The notes: generated from the sequence alone by a model not told the origin. A DNA stretch of 64,000 nt from Pogostemon cablin (GCA_023678885.1 CM042963.1:39026605-39090604); one strand, 5' to 3'. Positions 33,357-46,876 are shown, numbered from the stretch's first letter. Numbers and translations are program-made.

Positions 33357-35334
33357 TGTTGAGAGTGGAATTTAACGTATTTTAGGTCTCACATTACACC
33401 ATTTTTGATAGAATGTGGCCATGATTTTGTATAAAATGACATGTTTTCATATCTTGCATAATTAAGATGCTACTAAGGTGTTTTGTTGAGTTTTGAAGGG
33501 TAAAACATGATCAAAAGTTCAAAGTTGGAATGAGGAGTGAAAGTGAGAAGGAATGCTGAAAAATACAGTCCATGTTGCACAAATTTCTGTATTCTTATAG
33601 AAGTCCAAATTGATCATATGATATATGGTTGGAAAGCCACAGAAGAGAGGGTCGTTTTGACGTAAAGAACACCCCAATTGGATTCCAAACGAGAAAGTTA
33701 TGATCAAAGTGCTAACGTCGCACATGCTGTATCGAGCAGCCACTTTGCATGACTTTTTACATATTCAAATGTTAGAGTTTCTGAGAGTTCTTTATATAGA
33801 TAGAAATCCAAGGAAAATAGGAACGCTTGAGCGTAAAAATCATTCAAATTGGAGTCCGTATGAAGAAGTTATGCTCAAAACGGTGAAGTCGCGCAGTGCA
33901 GTCTCCGCAGCTCGGGAGGCCACTCGGCTCGAGCGGGACCAACTTTGTGCGAATTTCCAGCCGAGTTGGGTTGCTTCAGAACCTACATGATGGCCCCATT
34001 CCAACCATATGCTGCTCGGCTGGTTTGGGAGCAGCTCGGCCATGAGCTCGGCCCGAGCAAGGTGCCGAGCGGCCCAAAATCGGGCCCAGACGAGACATGT
34101 TCAATGCAGCAACGTATATATACCCTCAAGTCGCGATTTTGAAGCAGTTTCGATCGCGAAAAAGCCCTACATCAGTCCTAGAAACAATTAGGGAGATCGA
34201 GACCCAAATTGGAGAGAACCCATCGAAAATCCATCATCAATTCACACCTCCAACACTTCCATATCAGATTGACAACCTGATTTCACCATCCATCCACTTT
34301 CAAGAGGGTTCCAAGTCCTAATTGAGGGAGAATCGAGCAATTGGAGAGATGGAGAAGGAACGAAAGACTACGTCTACACTAGGGTTTCATAATTCCTATC
34401 TTTTCCTTCCTTTTACTTTGATTTTTGGTATGAATTACTTAGCCATGAGTGTTGCTTGTAACCTCATGGGCTAATTTTATATACAGTTCTAGGGTTTGAT
34501 GGATTGATTTAATTGATTTGGGGATTTAGACCAAAGATTGGGATTTTATGCAGTTGAGCTTTTGATTTTACTTATTTTATTAAGACATGCTTTTCTGCTT
34601 CGTAACGTCTTCATAATATATTCATGACATCCGCTATAATGCTTGGATTATTGTGTTAGCTTGTGTGCGTTCATGATTGGTATTGCCTATCTGTTAGGGA
34701 TTAGAGTAGCTCCGCTATAAGCACTTTAATTCCATGAACTGGTAAATCAAATACTTGATTAGTTTAGTGGAACAATGCAATTAGACAATCAAGTAGGAAG
34801 TGAATAGAACCTTGTAGTAATTCCAGAAAATATCTTGTTAGTCGGGCTTACCATCCGGAGGTATTGTTGCTTGCTTTGATTACTATCTAGGAATAAGGCT
34901 TGGTAATATTTGCGCACCTTAGGATTTAAACCAGATTAGACTGTTAGCTTTGAATCGAATCATATTCGGTGGGATAACAGGGATATGTGGTGTATTTTCA
35001 GTGAAACTGCATGAATGAACAATCGTAAGTTTAATAACCCAAATTAATTGGTCTCTACCTGATACCTTAGAACTGTTCGTTATCTCTTGATTAGAAACTT
35101 GCTTTTATTTTATTTTATTGCTTTTAATTATTCTGCAATTTATTATTTAAGTATTTTAGTTAATTCGCTACAAACATTGAAAATTGGTTACCTTATTCTG
35201 ATTAAGCTAGTATAATTAGAAAATAAATAGTTAGTTGTCCCTTGGGTTCGATAATTTAACTTGGTCACTTACCGCTACAATTGATATCCTTCATACTTGG
35301 GGATTAAATTATAGTGCGCAGAAAAAGTCTATCA
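33357..35334 (+). repeat. 3' LTR of gypsy derivative E
   Basis: A 1978-bp LTR matching 28523-30501 with only scattered substitutions (for example TGGTTGGAAAGCC here, TGTTTGGAAATCC there). The module copies are at 33629-33723 and 33802-33895. TSD TCAAC follows at 35335-35339. Confidence 0.95.
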
Positions 35335-36567
35335 TCAACCTAACTTTATGACAAAATAATTAATAGTCGGTTCCTCTTTAGCCATGCAAATAATAGCAGT
35401 GACTCCGTTGGGGAGGATACTAATTATTTACACCTAAGTATACACCATTATTTGATCCCAAGTCCACTGCGCGAGCTTGTGTGCCTTACAGTTGGAGAAG
35501 TACACACGCGCTCGGATAGCTTCCTACAATCATCAATTATAAGTTTGTACCAGTGAGCCCCACATAAACTCATCCGTTAGGGAGGAAGGCCTATTGCCAA
35601 CACGCAAGTTCATGTACCACATTACAAACAATAATTATGTAATGAAGTCTGTACCAGTGATCCGTGAATAAACTCATCCGTTAGGGAGGAAGGCCTATTG
35701 CCAACACGCAAGTTTACTCACATCACTTACAAACCAATAATGGAGGCCGCGGGAATATTTACCAATCCCCTCTCCCACTTAGTAATTTAACACCGAGGGT
35801 TTTTACATGCATATGATATTCAAAATAAAATACGCAATGCTAGCATGCTTCTATTACGGCACATAAGGCAGTAAATCACAGAGAGTCATGCATACATATA
35901 TAACAATAATCAATAATTAAATCAATCATTAACAGTTATATATCAGCGAATTCGATTGTTCGCCACCAGGCACGAATATCAGCAAAGACTTCCAGACTAT
36001 CAAATTTTCAAAATTTCCAGATTGTCCAATTTTCGAAACCATCGATATCGACCGTCGATGTCGTCCAAATTATTAAAATCATCGATATCGACTAGATTAT
36101 CAAATATTCGAAAAACATCAAGATTATCAAAATTTCAAAACTATCGATATCGATCGTCATATCGTCTAGATTATCAAAATCATCGATATCGACGAGCAAC
36201 CATATATAACAATAATAGATAATTAAATCAATTATGTCAGTTATATATTAGGAATCAATTCAACATCCATATATAACAATAATAGACAATCAATTATAGC
36301 AGTTATATATTAGGAATTAATTCGACATTCATATATGACAATAATAGATTATTAAATCAATTATAGCAGTATATATTAGGAATTAATTCGACATCCATAT
36401 ATAACAATAATATACAATCTATTATGGCAGTTATATATTAGGAATTAGTTTTCTTAAAATTGGATGTCTTATCCAACCCTCTAACAATACATGCATATAA
36501 TATACCAAATATAATACGCAATCTAGCATGCTTCTATATAAGACAATAAATCATAGAGATCAGGCAT

Positions 36568-36669
<102 letters not shown>

Positions 36670-36984
36670 CAATAATAGACAATTAAATCAATTATGACAG
36701 TTATATATATTAGGAATAAAAACGCCTCTAAATTTTAATGTCTTGTCCGACACTCCTACTGTGGAATCGATGCCTTACGCAACAAGCAGGATTGCTTGTG
36801 CCCCAAGACGTCCATCGTCATATCCCACCGCCAATTATGTCAGGGAGCGCCCCAAGTGCCTTGACGAGCGCCCCTCGCCCGGACTGTCGCTCGTCCAAGG
36901 GCCTACTTGCATGGAACCAAGTTCAGCCCAACGCGCAACACCAAACTACACCAACTGTCGTTCGTAGTTCGAAACTGAAAGAAC

Positions 36985-37425
36985 CTTAGAATCCAATCTT
37001 CACCGTCCAGAATCTACTACTCTAAGTCTTGAACATTCAGTCCAAATTACAGATCGATCCAACGGTTATTTTGTGAGAAACAGCTCTTTTCTCTCGACTG
37101 CGTAAAACAGAATCGCCCAAATATCTGCTTCTGTTTTCATCGTACTTCCAGCAAGAAAAGGCTCCAAATTCGATCTCCACCGTTCAAAATGTACATCCAC
37201 AAGGTCTGAACATGCTGACCAAATTAAAGCTTGATCCAACGATTAGTTTGTCAGAAACGGCACTTTTCCCTCGACTGCGCAAAACAGAATCGCCCAAATA
37301 TCTGCTTCTGTTTTCAGCGTACTCCCAGCAAGAAAAGCTCCAAATTCAATCTCCACCGTTCAAAATGTACATCCACAAGATCTGAACGTGTTGACCAAAT
37401 TACAGCTCGATCCAACCGTTGAAAC
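36985..37425 (-). repeat. ~177-bp tandem repeat, about 2.4 copies, in Copia C leader
   Basis: Successive copies share ACTGCGTAAAACAGAATCGC / ACTGCGCAAAACAGAATCGC, CTGCTTCTGTTTTCA, ATCTCCACCGTTCAAAATGT and GATCCAACGATTAG-like words, with a period of about 177 bp (CTGTTTTCATCG at 37131, CTGTTTTCAGCG at 37308). Confidence 0.9.
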
Positions 37426-37708
37426 TCTGGTTATTGCCTCTGCAATATCACTACGCTGGATTTTCTCTCAAAAGCGTGATTCTATTTTTGCCCTCTCTTT
37501 CTTCCTTGCATGTGAAATTGACGAACAGTTTTCGTCGAATCCTCTCACACACAACCATGGACGAATAGATATGATATAGGGTATATATTACATAGGGATA
37601 TTCATGGTTTGCGCAATAAAACCAAAACCCTAAACATGTGATCCTAATTCCGAAAAATTAATCACATAAACCCTATCCTAACGTGTCACGCTTCACCACG
37701 AAACCGAA

Positions 37709-37720
37709 GCTCTGATACCA
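37709..37720 (-). other. Primer binding site (initiator Met tRNA) of Copia C
   Basis: Minus-strand TGGTATCAGAGC is two bases inside the 5' LTR boundary, as in B. Confidence 0.95.
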
Positions 37721-37722
37721 AT

Positions 37723-39111
37723 TGTTGGCATTCGATCGTTTGGTTAACGTGACCCGTTAGGGTTCCATGAATTTCTAACAAGCAGCGGAAGCAAGTAAAC
37801 ATGAAACGCATTACCTTTCACCAAGGGTTGATGTAGAGGTTGAATTCTCGCTGGCAGTCTGCGCAGTCCCACGAGAATAGCCATAAGTTCCTCTTCTGAT
37901 GTCGGAATTGAGTGATCTTTATGCTTAGACGATCCTCTCTTCGACGGCTTTCCATCAGTATATAATAAATCAAAATTGAAGAACTGTACGATTTTATATG
38001 AATTTTGGAACATGACGAACTGCAGCAGCAAACGACCTTCCGGTCTTCTGCTGTATGTCCCAAGTCCGATCTCGACGTCGTGTGGGCGACGATCTACGAG
38101 ACCTACTCAATCTGCTCTCAACCCTCATCACACGTGAATAATGAATTAGATTAGGGTTCCAGATAAGCTGAGGTGACTTATATACATGGGCTACAGCAGG
38201 GACCAGGAGGAGAAATTGGGTTGGGCCTCCATTGGGCTTAAGTATCCAAGCTTAGCCCAAAGCTTATACTTAAGTCCAATAATAATAATATATTCCACTA
38301 AAATATTATTACTGCACTACCATACCAATCCCAAAATTACGTTTTGGGCTCCTTCTTATTATGAGTCCGTTAGTCTCCCCATGTTTAAGATATACAATGT
38401 CCATTAATTAATTTAAGTTACTGACAACTCAATTAATTAATATCTCATCCAAGAGTAGTACCACTCAACCTCATTATCATGCCGGAATAAATTCCACCTG
38501 CAGGGTTTACATGATAATCCTTATGAGCTCCTCAAGGGGACATCATCAACATATGACGGACACGGATTCCTTCTACAATCAACAGCACACCATAGAGACA
38601 GCACTACTTCCCAACTCACCGAGTTTATTGATTTAATTGCATGTAAATCTCACCCATTGATGAATCAAAGAAATACATACTGCCCTATGTGTCGAGGTTA
38701 TTGTATAGGGATTAAGAGCACGAACTTCCATAATAACTGAGATCAAGTTCTCCTATAAGTCAGTATAAATCGAACGATCTCAAGCGGTCCTGCTCAATAC
38801 ACACAAGTGCACTAATGTGATTCTATAGCCAAGACAAGCTAATACCAAACCACACAACAACCATCCCGATAGAGAGTCCCCGTCTATCTCGATTGTGAGC
38901 ATCTGTTTATACTTTATAAGAAAACCGATAATATGATCTTCCGCGTGTTGTCGCACAACATATTATCTACAGTATAAAGTAAGTGGACTATTGCATCGAA
39001 CATATAAATAAATTATAAGATGCAATCATTTGATCATATGATTCTCATTTCAAATTAATTGTTATAAAATTGTTCATACAAAAAGCTAGACTTTTAGTAT
39101 ACAATCCAACA
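37723..39111 (-). repeat. 5' LTR of Copia C
   Basis: A 1389-bp LTR, the partner of 24012-25399, with few differences by eye. TSD CTATC follows at 39112-39116. The cross-family module is at 37859-37956. Confidence 0.95.
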
Positions 39112-39116
39112 CTATC

Positions 39117-39887
39117 AACCAATTAAAGAACATCGTTTTAGAGACGATAAAAGACAAGTTTGAAGGAAACTCAAAATCTTCTTCAACATACGCCAAGCCA
39201 TATACAAAGAGGATTGACAACTTGAGGATGCCAACTGACTACCAACCTCCCAAGTTTCAACAATTTAACGACAAAGACAATCCGAGACAACATGTGGCAT
39301 ACTTCGTCGAGACATGCAATGATGCTGGGACCAACGGAGATCACATGGTGAGACAATTCGTCCGATCTTTAAGAGAAAATGCCTTTGATTGGTACATCGA
39401 CTTGGAAGCCAACTCCATTGACAGTTGGGGGCAAATGGAAAAAGTATTCCTCAACCGCTTCTATAGCACACGAAGAATTGTTAGCATGATGGAGCTAACA
39501 AATACTCGTCAAAGGGATGAAGAATATGTCATCGACTACATCAATAGATGGAGGAGTCTAAGCCTCAATTGCAAAGAAAGGCTATCAAAAACTTCAGCTA
39601 TAGAAATGTGCATTCAATGGATGCAATGGAATCTTAGCTACATACTCCAAGGAATTCGACCTAAAACTTTTGAAGAGTTGGCTTCAAGAGCTCACGATAT
39701 GGAGTTAAGCCTGACATCAAATGACATCGAACGACCCTCTATTCAAGATTCTTACAAGTTTGAATACATGTCCTTCGATGAGCCCTTGGAAGAGGAACCA
39801 CAAACAAAGGCTGCAGTTTCTATAAAGATTAATAGAAATGAAGTTGAAGCAAGAGAAAATAGTGCATCCCAAGATTGGGGGCAATAA
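39117..39887 (+). CDS. Gypsy D gag, C-terminal part (Retrotrans_gag domain)
   Basis: Continuation of the ORF from 24011, giving 448 residues in total if Copia C is removed. It contains the Retrotrans_gag core (PF03732): PPKFQQFNDKDNPRQHVAYF, FVRSLRENAFDWYIDL, WGQMEKVFLNRFYSTRR and EEYVIDYINRWRSLSLNC. A stop follows at 39885-39887, and neither zinc knuckle, protease nor RT comes after it before the 3' LTR. D is therefore gag-only and non-autonomous. G has the same layout at 48506 and 55204. Confidence 0.9.
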   Translation, partial: NQLKNIVLETIKDKFEGNSKSSSTYAKPYTKRIDNLRMPTDYQPPKFQQFNDKDNPRQHVAYFVETCNDAGTNGDHMVRQFVRSLRENAFDWYIDLEANSIDSWGQMEKVFLNRFYSTRRIVSMMELTNTRQRDEEYVIDYINRWRSLSLNCKERLSKTSAIEMCIQWMQWNLSYILQGIRPKTFEELASRAHDMELSLTSNDIERPSIQDSYKFEYMSFDEPLEEEPQTKAAVSIKINRNEVEARENSASQDWGQ

Positions 39888-39909
39888 ACTGTTGATAAAT
39901 CAAGACAAA

Positions 39910-40440
39910 TCATGCTCCTTGACATGAGCTAAAACTGTCTGCATTGCGCTCCTTGATATGAGCTAAAACTATCTAAAATCCCCCATACACAGTGCCCCTT
40001 GATACGAGCTAAAATTGTCTGCATTATGCTCCTTGATATGAGCTTAAAATATCTAAAAAGCCTCAAGTCAATGCTCCTTGATACGAGCTTAAACTGTCTA
40101 ACTCAAATTAAATCTCCTTGAGAAGAGACAAAACTCTCTACATATTACGCTCCTCGATACGAGCAAAAACTATCCACACTATACTCTTGATATGAGTATA
40201 AACTATCTACACATCAAATCAAATCTCCTTGGGAAGAGAATAAACTCTCTACATACAAAGCTCCTTGACATGAGTGAAAAATGTCCACACAAGGCTCCTT
40301 GACACGAGTATAAACTATCTACAAGTTCAAATTCAAAACTCATTTACACGAGTATAAAATGTCAATAAATTCAAGTTCAACGCTCCTCGACGCACGAGCC
40401 TAAACTGCATGCTACTCCTGGCCCGCATGAGTATAAAATG
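39910..40440 (+). repeat. Array of 14 short hairpin repeats after the D gag
   Basis: About 14 units at 32-45 bp spacing, each of form NCTC-(8-12 nt)-GAGN followed by A/T-rich text and CTRTCT. Examples: GCTCCTTGACATGAGC (39914), GCTCCTTGATATGAGC (39948), TCTCCTTGAGAAGAGA (40113), ACTCTTGATATGAGT (40183), TCTCCTTGGGAAGAGA (40224), ACTCATTTACACGAGT (40338), ACTCCTGGCCCGCATGAGT (40414). The first and last bases of the arms change together in most units (G-C, T-A, A-T). See findings. Confidence 0.85.
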
Positions 40441-40677
40441 TGTATGGCACCCCCATTCAAATCAAATCATGTCTCTTTGAACTACGTTATGACTTGATCC
40501 TCTTCAAAGATGTACGTAGGCAGCTTAGCACTTCACTAAGTTTAGTCATAATTCAGGCTATTCATATCAAGTTGGTGAAGCAAGCAATAAAATTCAATCA
40601 TGTTGATCAAGAATGGATTATCGCAATTTGTTCACTTCAACAAAAAGGCGTCCGTGAACAAAATGTGAGGGGACATT
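40441..40677 (+). other. Gypsy D 3' end: conserved pre-LTR region and polypurine tract
   Basis: Contains GAACTACGTTATGACTTGAT and TACGTAGGCAGC, words often found before the 3' LTR of plant gypsy elements (from memory), then the purine-rich GTGAGGGGACAT just before the LTR at 40678. The open frame from 40440 looks fortuitous. Confidence 0.65.
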
Positions 40678-41678
40678 TGTAAGCACTTGAATTTTATTGC
40701 ATAATAAAGGAAAATATGTGGCAAATTAATGCAATAATTATCAATTAATTATTTATTTATTAAGGGATTTAAATAAATAAATTCCTAAAATAGATTAATA
40801 AATAATTGATAATTAATTTAAAATCCAACAAATTAAGTAGGGTTTAAATTAAGTAAAACTTGACTCCCAAGTCAAATAAAGTCTGGAAGGTTCCAGAATC
40901 AGGTCAAATTAAGCAATGACCATTCAAGCTGTGTTATATTTGGAACGGTCCAAGCCCGCAGAATCGGGTCAAATCTGTCATGGACCAATCAGATTGCAAG
41001 TTATTTATGGGGCATGCTCATTCCTCACCTATATAAAGAGTCATCTTCCATTCATTCCACACACACTACAACATCTGAACACACTAAAATATCCGAAGAT
41101 GTAGATGCTTCTGAAGAGATTAAGAATACGAGCAGTGCTCCCTTGAGATCTTCAAGCATCTTCAAGTCAAGAACCGCCTCCAATCAGAGATAAAGGTGCC
41201 AAGCCCCTCCGATCCAGCGTTGGTCAGAAACAACACTCGACATGAGATCAAGGTGCTAAGCCCCTCAGATTCGACGTTTCTTCCAGTCAGACTCATCCAG
41301 CTGTCTTTGTGAAGTCAACGGTGTTCTACCAAATTGAACGATGTTATTCATAAGAAGTCTTCAAGTCAACATTCAATCCGAACAAAGGCTCGATGCCTCC
41401 GGATCAACGTCAAGACTACACATCCGAGCTCAAACAAGCTTCATTCGAAGATCCGGCTTAACACACACGCTGCCAACACATTCAGTGCAGTCAACACACA
41501 CATTCCAGTCAAAGTCAAGTCAACAAGTCAAGTCAAGCCAAATTGGTTCGAGAGAAGAATCAGAGGATTGATTGAGATTGTAACCCGTTTACATATCTTT
41601 CAAATTAAATCCATCTGAAATTATCTTTATACACCAATTTGTATTTATTTCATCATAAATAGAATATTTGTTGTTACA
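40678..41678 (+). repeat. 3' LTR of gypsy D
   Basis: A 1001-bp LTR, the partner of 22366-23364, with a few substitutions (GGAACGGTCCAAGCCCGC here versus GGAACAGCCCAAGCCCAC). TATA box at 41029-41038. Ends TTGTTGTTACA. Confidence 0.93.
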
Positions 41679-44600
41679 TGGAGTTTCCGCACCGGTGCAG
41701 TGTGTGGTCCATCATGCTGCGTATGTGGGTTGGTTTATTAGAGCTCAAGATATTCTTTCTTGTTGTGTAAGAAGCCTATATAATTGCTTTGAGAGTTGAC
41801 CTAGTCAATTCTATTTTTGGCATTTTTTATATCCTTATATATAATTGCTAATAATTGTTTTTATTTGCCAATTATTATTATATATTTGGATTACCTGTGA
41901 TATTTGATTTACTGCCTTATTATTTGCCATAATAATAGCATGTTTAATTGCGTATTTTATTTTGAATATTATATGCATATAAAAACCCTCGGTGTTAAAT
42001 AACTAAGTGGGAGAGGGGACTGGTAAATAATTCTCGCGGCCTCCATTATTGGTTTGTTAGCGATGTGAATAAACTTGCGTGTCGGCATTAGAGCCTTCCT
42101 CCCCATCAGATGAGTTTATTCATGGATTGATGGGACAGACTTCTTTAAATAATTATGTTTGTAATGTGATGCATATGAACTTGCGCGTTGGCATAGACCT
42201 TCCTCCCTATCGGATGAGTTTATATGCGGTTCACTGGTACAAACTTATAATTGATGATTGTAGGAAGTTATCCGAGCGCGTGTGTACTTCTCTATCTGTA
42301 AGGCACATAAGTTTGCGCAATGGACTTGAGGTCAAATAATAGTAAACACTTAGATGTAAATAATAAGTATCCTCCCCATCGGAATCACTGCTTTTATTTG
42401 CATGGCTAAAGAGGAATCGACTATTAATTATTTTGTTATGAGGTTAGGTTGACAAATAAAATTAATGGGTAAAACCTTCTCTTGTAAATATTCGGGTTTG
42501 TAAACGTCCACACTATCGTGGCTTGCAGACTCACGGTGCTTGAGATGTAGGTGAATTTTATTTTATATTGTTTTGAGGGAATCAATATAAAAGGATAAAA
42601 TTTGAAGATTTGATCGGTGTATTTATTTATGATTCTCTGAATTTTCAAAATGGTTTTATCTCGCTTATTGTTTACTGAAATAAATTATATTTACTGGTCC
42701 AAAATTAGATGATTAGAAAAGAATCTTAGTTTTGAATATTACTGCTTAGGAAAATATAAGTGTGTTCTCACTAAGGATATCCCATGATGCCTTTTAAAGT
42801 CTCTAGTGAAGAGGTGAGAGGTTCATAGAAATATGATGGTCTCATGCGACTCTTCAGATACTTGAGTAAGTTAGATAGGCGGGAGGTCATGGTTGAATTG
42901 ATGAATGAATTGGAAATGCTTGGAATAGAAATTGAAAGGGAAACCTAGATCAATTTAATTCTCCGTAGTTTACCTAGGTGTTTTGAGCAAGTTCTACCTG
43001 AAATACAAGAGATTGTATATGGTGGGGAACTTCTGATAAAACATGTGGCGAAGGAAAGCATTTTCATCATGATGTGAACAGGGTTAGTATCTCATTCACT
43101 AGTCGTTGAAGCATGATTAATGATGCATCTGCTAACACATTGTGTGTAGATACCGGAATCACTAAAAGCGTGTAACTAAATGATGATGAGATCATTATTG
43201 GGTACATGGGTATACTACGAGAGTAGTGGCTGTTGCAGTGGAAGTTGTTTATTTATCTCACAATATGAATAAACGCTTGATTATGAGAAATTGTCTTTAC
43301 GTACGTTTTCATAGAAAGAATTTCATTTCAGTTTCTATACATGGTCATAGTAATGAAGGATGGAGCTATAATCTGTTATTGTACGTTGGCAACAATTTGT
43401 TCACTCTTAAATTATGATCATCCCACGGATGCAACAAATAGTAATTAATAACACATCTTCTAATCCTAATAAGAGAAAGACTCTTATGGAAATGGTTAGA
43501 TAGATGATGAGTTATTTGGAATTATTAAATTCATTTTATGGATATGCCATAAAAACAGTAATTCGTATGAATGTTTCTCTGTTTGTGGGATATCCTAGAA
43601 AAATTAAGGGTGATGGTTTATTTAGTCCAAAAGATCGAAGGGTGATTGTTAACATAAACACTAGATTTTTGGAAAATGACTATGTATTAAATCATAATGC
43701 TATGTATATATTGTTCTAAAGGAAATGAGAGGGAAAACACAAAGTATTAGTACCAAGTGTACAAGTGGATATACCACAAGGTAAACTGCAACGCGTGTCA
43801 CGTCTGATACACAATTGCGTATAGTGTCTTGTCGTAGTGGAAAGGTTATTCGACAACCTGTAAGATATATATTTTGGGAGAGTCGTGAGACTTGGTCCCT
43901 AGTAAACATGGAATGGACCCACGGATACGAACGAAGCACTACAAGATAAAAATGCCGAATCTTAGCAAGATGCAATGATTTCTGAAATAGAATAGATGGA
44001 TTCTAAATTAGATCTGGCTGCTTGTAGAACCATAGAAGGTGTGAAATCCATTGGAAGTGGGTAAAATAAAAGAGGATCATAGGATAAGGTGAAAACCTTG
44101 GAAGCAAAGCTTGTTGCGAAAAGGTATACTCAAAAAGAAATGGTTCGATTATGAGAAAACCTATTCGCCGATAGCTATGCCTATGTTGATCCGGACTCTT
44201 TTATCTGTTGTTACAAATATGAGATATGAGGGATAGAAAATAGATGTCAAGATAGCTTTCCTGATTGGAAGTCTTGAAAAAAACATCTATGTGAAGCAAC
44301 CAGAGTTATTCATTGCAAAGGGCTAAGAGCATTTTGATAGTAAGCTTAAAAGTGTCCATCGATGGACTAAAACAAGCTTCAAGATCATGAAACATCTGTT
44401 TTGATAAGGAAATCCAGGCATATGGATTTATTCAATGCGCAGATGTGTCTTGTGTATTGAAAAGAATGACGAAAACGTGGTGGTATTTCTTGTATTGTAC
44501 GTAGATGATATATTGCTCATTGGAAACAATGAAAGAGTATTGTCAGGCGTAGGGGTATGGTTGATAAAGCGGTATGAGATGAAGGACTTAAGAGGAGAAA

Positions 44601-45470
44601 AAATATCATTTTGATCACGGTAATACAGATCACAAGAAAGGATGTTACGCTTGTCTCAAGCTTCATGAAATGATACAATCCCTACTTGCTTTAACATGTG
44701 ACTTTATCTAAGGAAATGTGTCTTAAGACACAAAAGAAGATAAAGTAGATGAAGGCAGTTCCTTATGCTTCGGCGAATAAGGAAGCTTAATCTAAGGAAT
44801 ACTATGCACAAGAATTGATATCTGTTTTGCCGAAGGCATGAACAGTGGGTATCAAGGTAACCCGAAATAAAAATGTTGAACTGTGGTAACACATAATTTT
44901 GAAGTACCTGAAAAGGACTAGAAACTATATGTGGGCTTACCGGACAGATTCACTGTTTCTTAGGGGTTACATAGATTCGGATTTTTCAAATCAGATAAGG
45001 ATGGCGGTAAATCCACCTCGAAGGTTATGTGCTTAATTTTAGGAAGTAGAGTCATAATGTGGAGAAGTGTTATATAGAAATATATTTCAGACTCCGGACT
45101 CCATCATGGAAAGATGATAAATTGGAGCCTATGAGGCAGCTATAGTATCTGTATGACTCTAGAAACTTCATGATGGACTTTGAAGTGTTTCTAAATTTGC
45201 CAAGGTTATCACAATTTATTTTGATGATAATGGTACAGTTGCAAACTTGAAGGAATCACGAGTCTATAAGCAATTAAACACATGAAGCGCGAGTACCACC
45301 TATTACAAGAAATCGTATGATGAGGGGAAGGTTGTTGTCACCTAGATTGCATCGGATGATAACCTAGTGAATCCATTTACAAAGACCTTAAGCGAGAGCT
45401 TTTGATTGTCGTGTAGTGGGAGTGGGAATCAGATTTATGGCAGAAAACATGACAGCATAGTATTTTAGTA
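41679..45470 (+). pseudogene. Copia B gag-pol relics
   Basis: The internal region of B resumes after D. Recognisable pieces in order: leader with the duplicated CCTTCCTCC...GATGAGTTTAT block (42090-42230); gag text (FRYLSKLDRREVMVELMNEL, LPRCFEQVLPEIQEIV, 42850-43060); protease/pre-integrase end (RNCLYVRFHRKNFISVSIHG, 43280); post-integrase block YLELLNSFYGYAIKT and FVGYPRKIKG (43510-43700); RT motif YVDDILLIGNN at 44498-44530; RNase H end ASDDNLVNPFTKTLSE near 45350-45400. Many stops and frameshifts make it inactive. Similarity to C (minus strand) is high throughout. Confidence 0.88.
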
Positions 45471-45482
45471 TAAGTGGGAGAT
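45471..45482 (+). other. Polypurine tract of Copia B
   Basis: TAAGTGGGAGAT directly precedes the 3' LTR start at 45483. Confidence 0.85.
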
Positions 45483-46871
45483 TGTTGGATTGTATACTAA
45501 AATTCTAGCTTTAGTATGAACAATGTTATAACAATTTATTTGAAATGAGAATCATATGATCAAATGATTGCATCTTATAATTTATTTATATGCAAGATCC
45601 AATAGTCCACTTACTTTATACTGTAGATAATATGTTGTGCGACAACACGCGGAATATCATATATCGGTTTTCTTATAAAGTATAAACAGATGCTCACAAC
45701 CGAGATAGACGGTGACTCTTTATCGGGATGGTTGTAGTGTGGTTTGGTATTAGCTTGTCTTGGCTATAGAATCACATTAGTGCACTTTGTGTGTATTGAG
45801 CAGGACCACTTGAGATCGTTCGACTTATACTGACTTATAGGAGAACTTGATCTCAGTTATTATGGATGTTCGTGCTCTTAATCCCTATACATAAACCTCG
45901 ACACGTAGGGCGGTATGTATTTCTTTGAATCATCAATGGGTGAGATTTACATGTAATTAAATCAACAAACTCCGTGAGTTGGGAAATAATGTTGTCTCTA
46001 TAGTGTACTGTTGATTGTAGAAGGAATCCGTGTCCGTCATAGGTTGATGATGTCCCCTTGAGGAGCTCATAAGGATTATCATGTAAACCCTGCAGGTGGA
46101 TTTATTCCGGCATGATAATGAGGTTGAGTGGTACTACTCTCGGATGAGATATTAATTAATGGAGTTGCCAGTAACTTAATTAATTAATGGTCATTGTATA
46201 TCTTAAACATGGGGAGACTAACGGGCTCATAAGAAGAAGGAGCCCATAACGTAATTATGGGATTAGAACGGTAGTGCAGTAATAATATTTTAGTGGTATA
46301 TATTATTATTGGACTTAAGTATAAGCTTTGGGCTAAACTTGGATACTTAAGCCCAATGGAGGCCCAACTCTAATTTCTCCTCCTGGTCCCTGCTGTAGCC
46401 CATATATAAGTCATCTCAACTGTCCGGAAATCCTAATCTATGAGATTAATCACGTCTAACACTGTGAGGAGGGTGAGGGAATAGCAGAATGAGAAGATCT
46501 CGAAGATCGTCGCCCACACGACGTCGAGATTGGACTTGGGAATACAGCAGAAGACTGGAAGGTTGTTTGCTGCTTCTGTCCGCCACCTTCTATGATTTAT
46601 ATAAAATCATACAGACTTCAGAATAGGACATATAAAATACAGAAAGCCACGGAAGAGAGGATCGTTTTGGCGCATAAATCAGTCAAATCCAACATCGGAT
46701 GAGGGAGTTATGGCCAAATCCATGACACTGCGCAGGCTGGTGGAGAGAATCCATCTTCTTCAACATACCTTGGTGAAAGGTAATACGTTTCTTGTTTACT
46801 TGCTTCCGCTGCTTGTTAGAATCGTATGGAACCCTAACGGTTCACGTTAACCAAACGATCGAATGCCAACA
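45483..46871 (+). repeat. 3' LTR of Copia B
   Basis: A 1389-bp LTR, TGTTGGATTGTATAC to GATCGAATGCCAACA, followed by TSD GGTAG (46872-46876). Module at 46641-46734. Differences from the 5' LTR at 19622 are more numerous than between the C LTRs, consistent with greater age. Confidence 0.95.
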
Positions 46872-46876
46872 GGTAG

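Noticed and set aside
35956..36222. 88-residue Ser/Arg-rich frame
   Set aside because: Translation of the ATCGATATCGA minisatellite in the Copia C leader.
36738..36989. Pro/Ser-rich frames in the Copia C leader
   Set aside because: Two overlapping frames on the same strand, antisense to the element, with no homology recognised.
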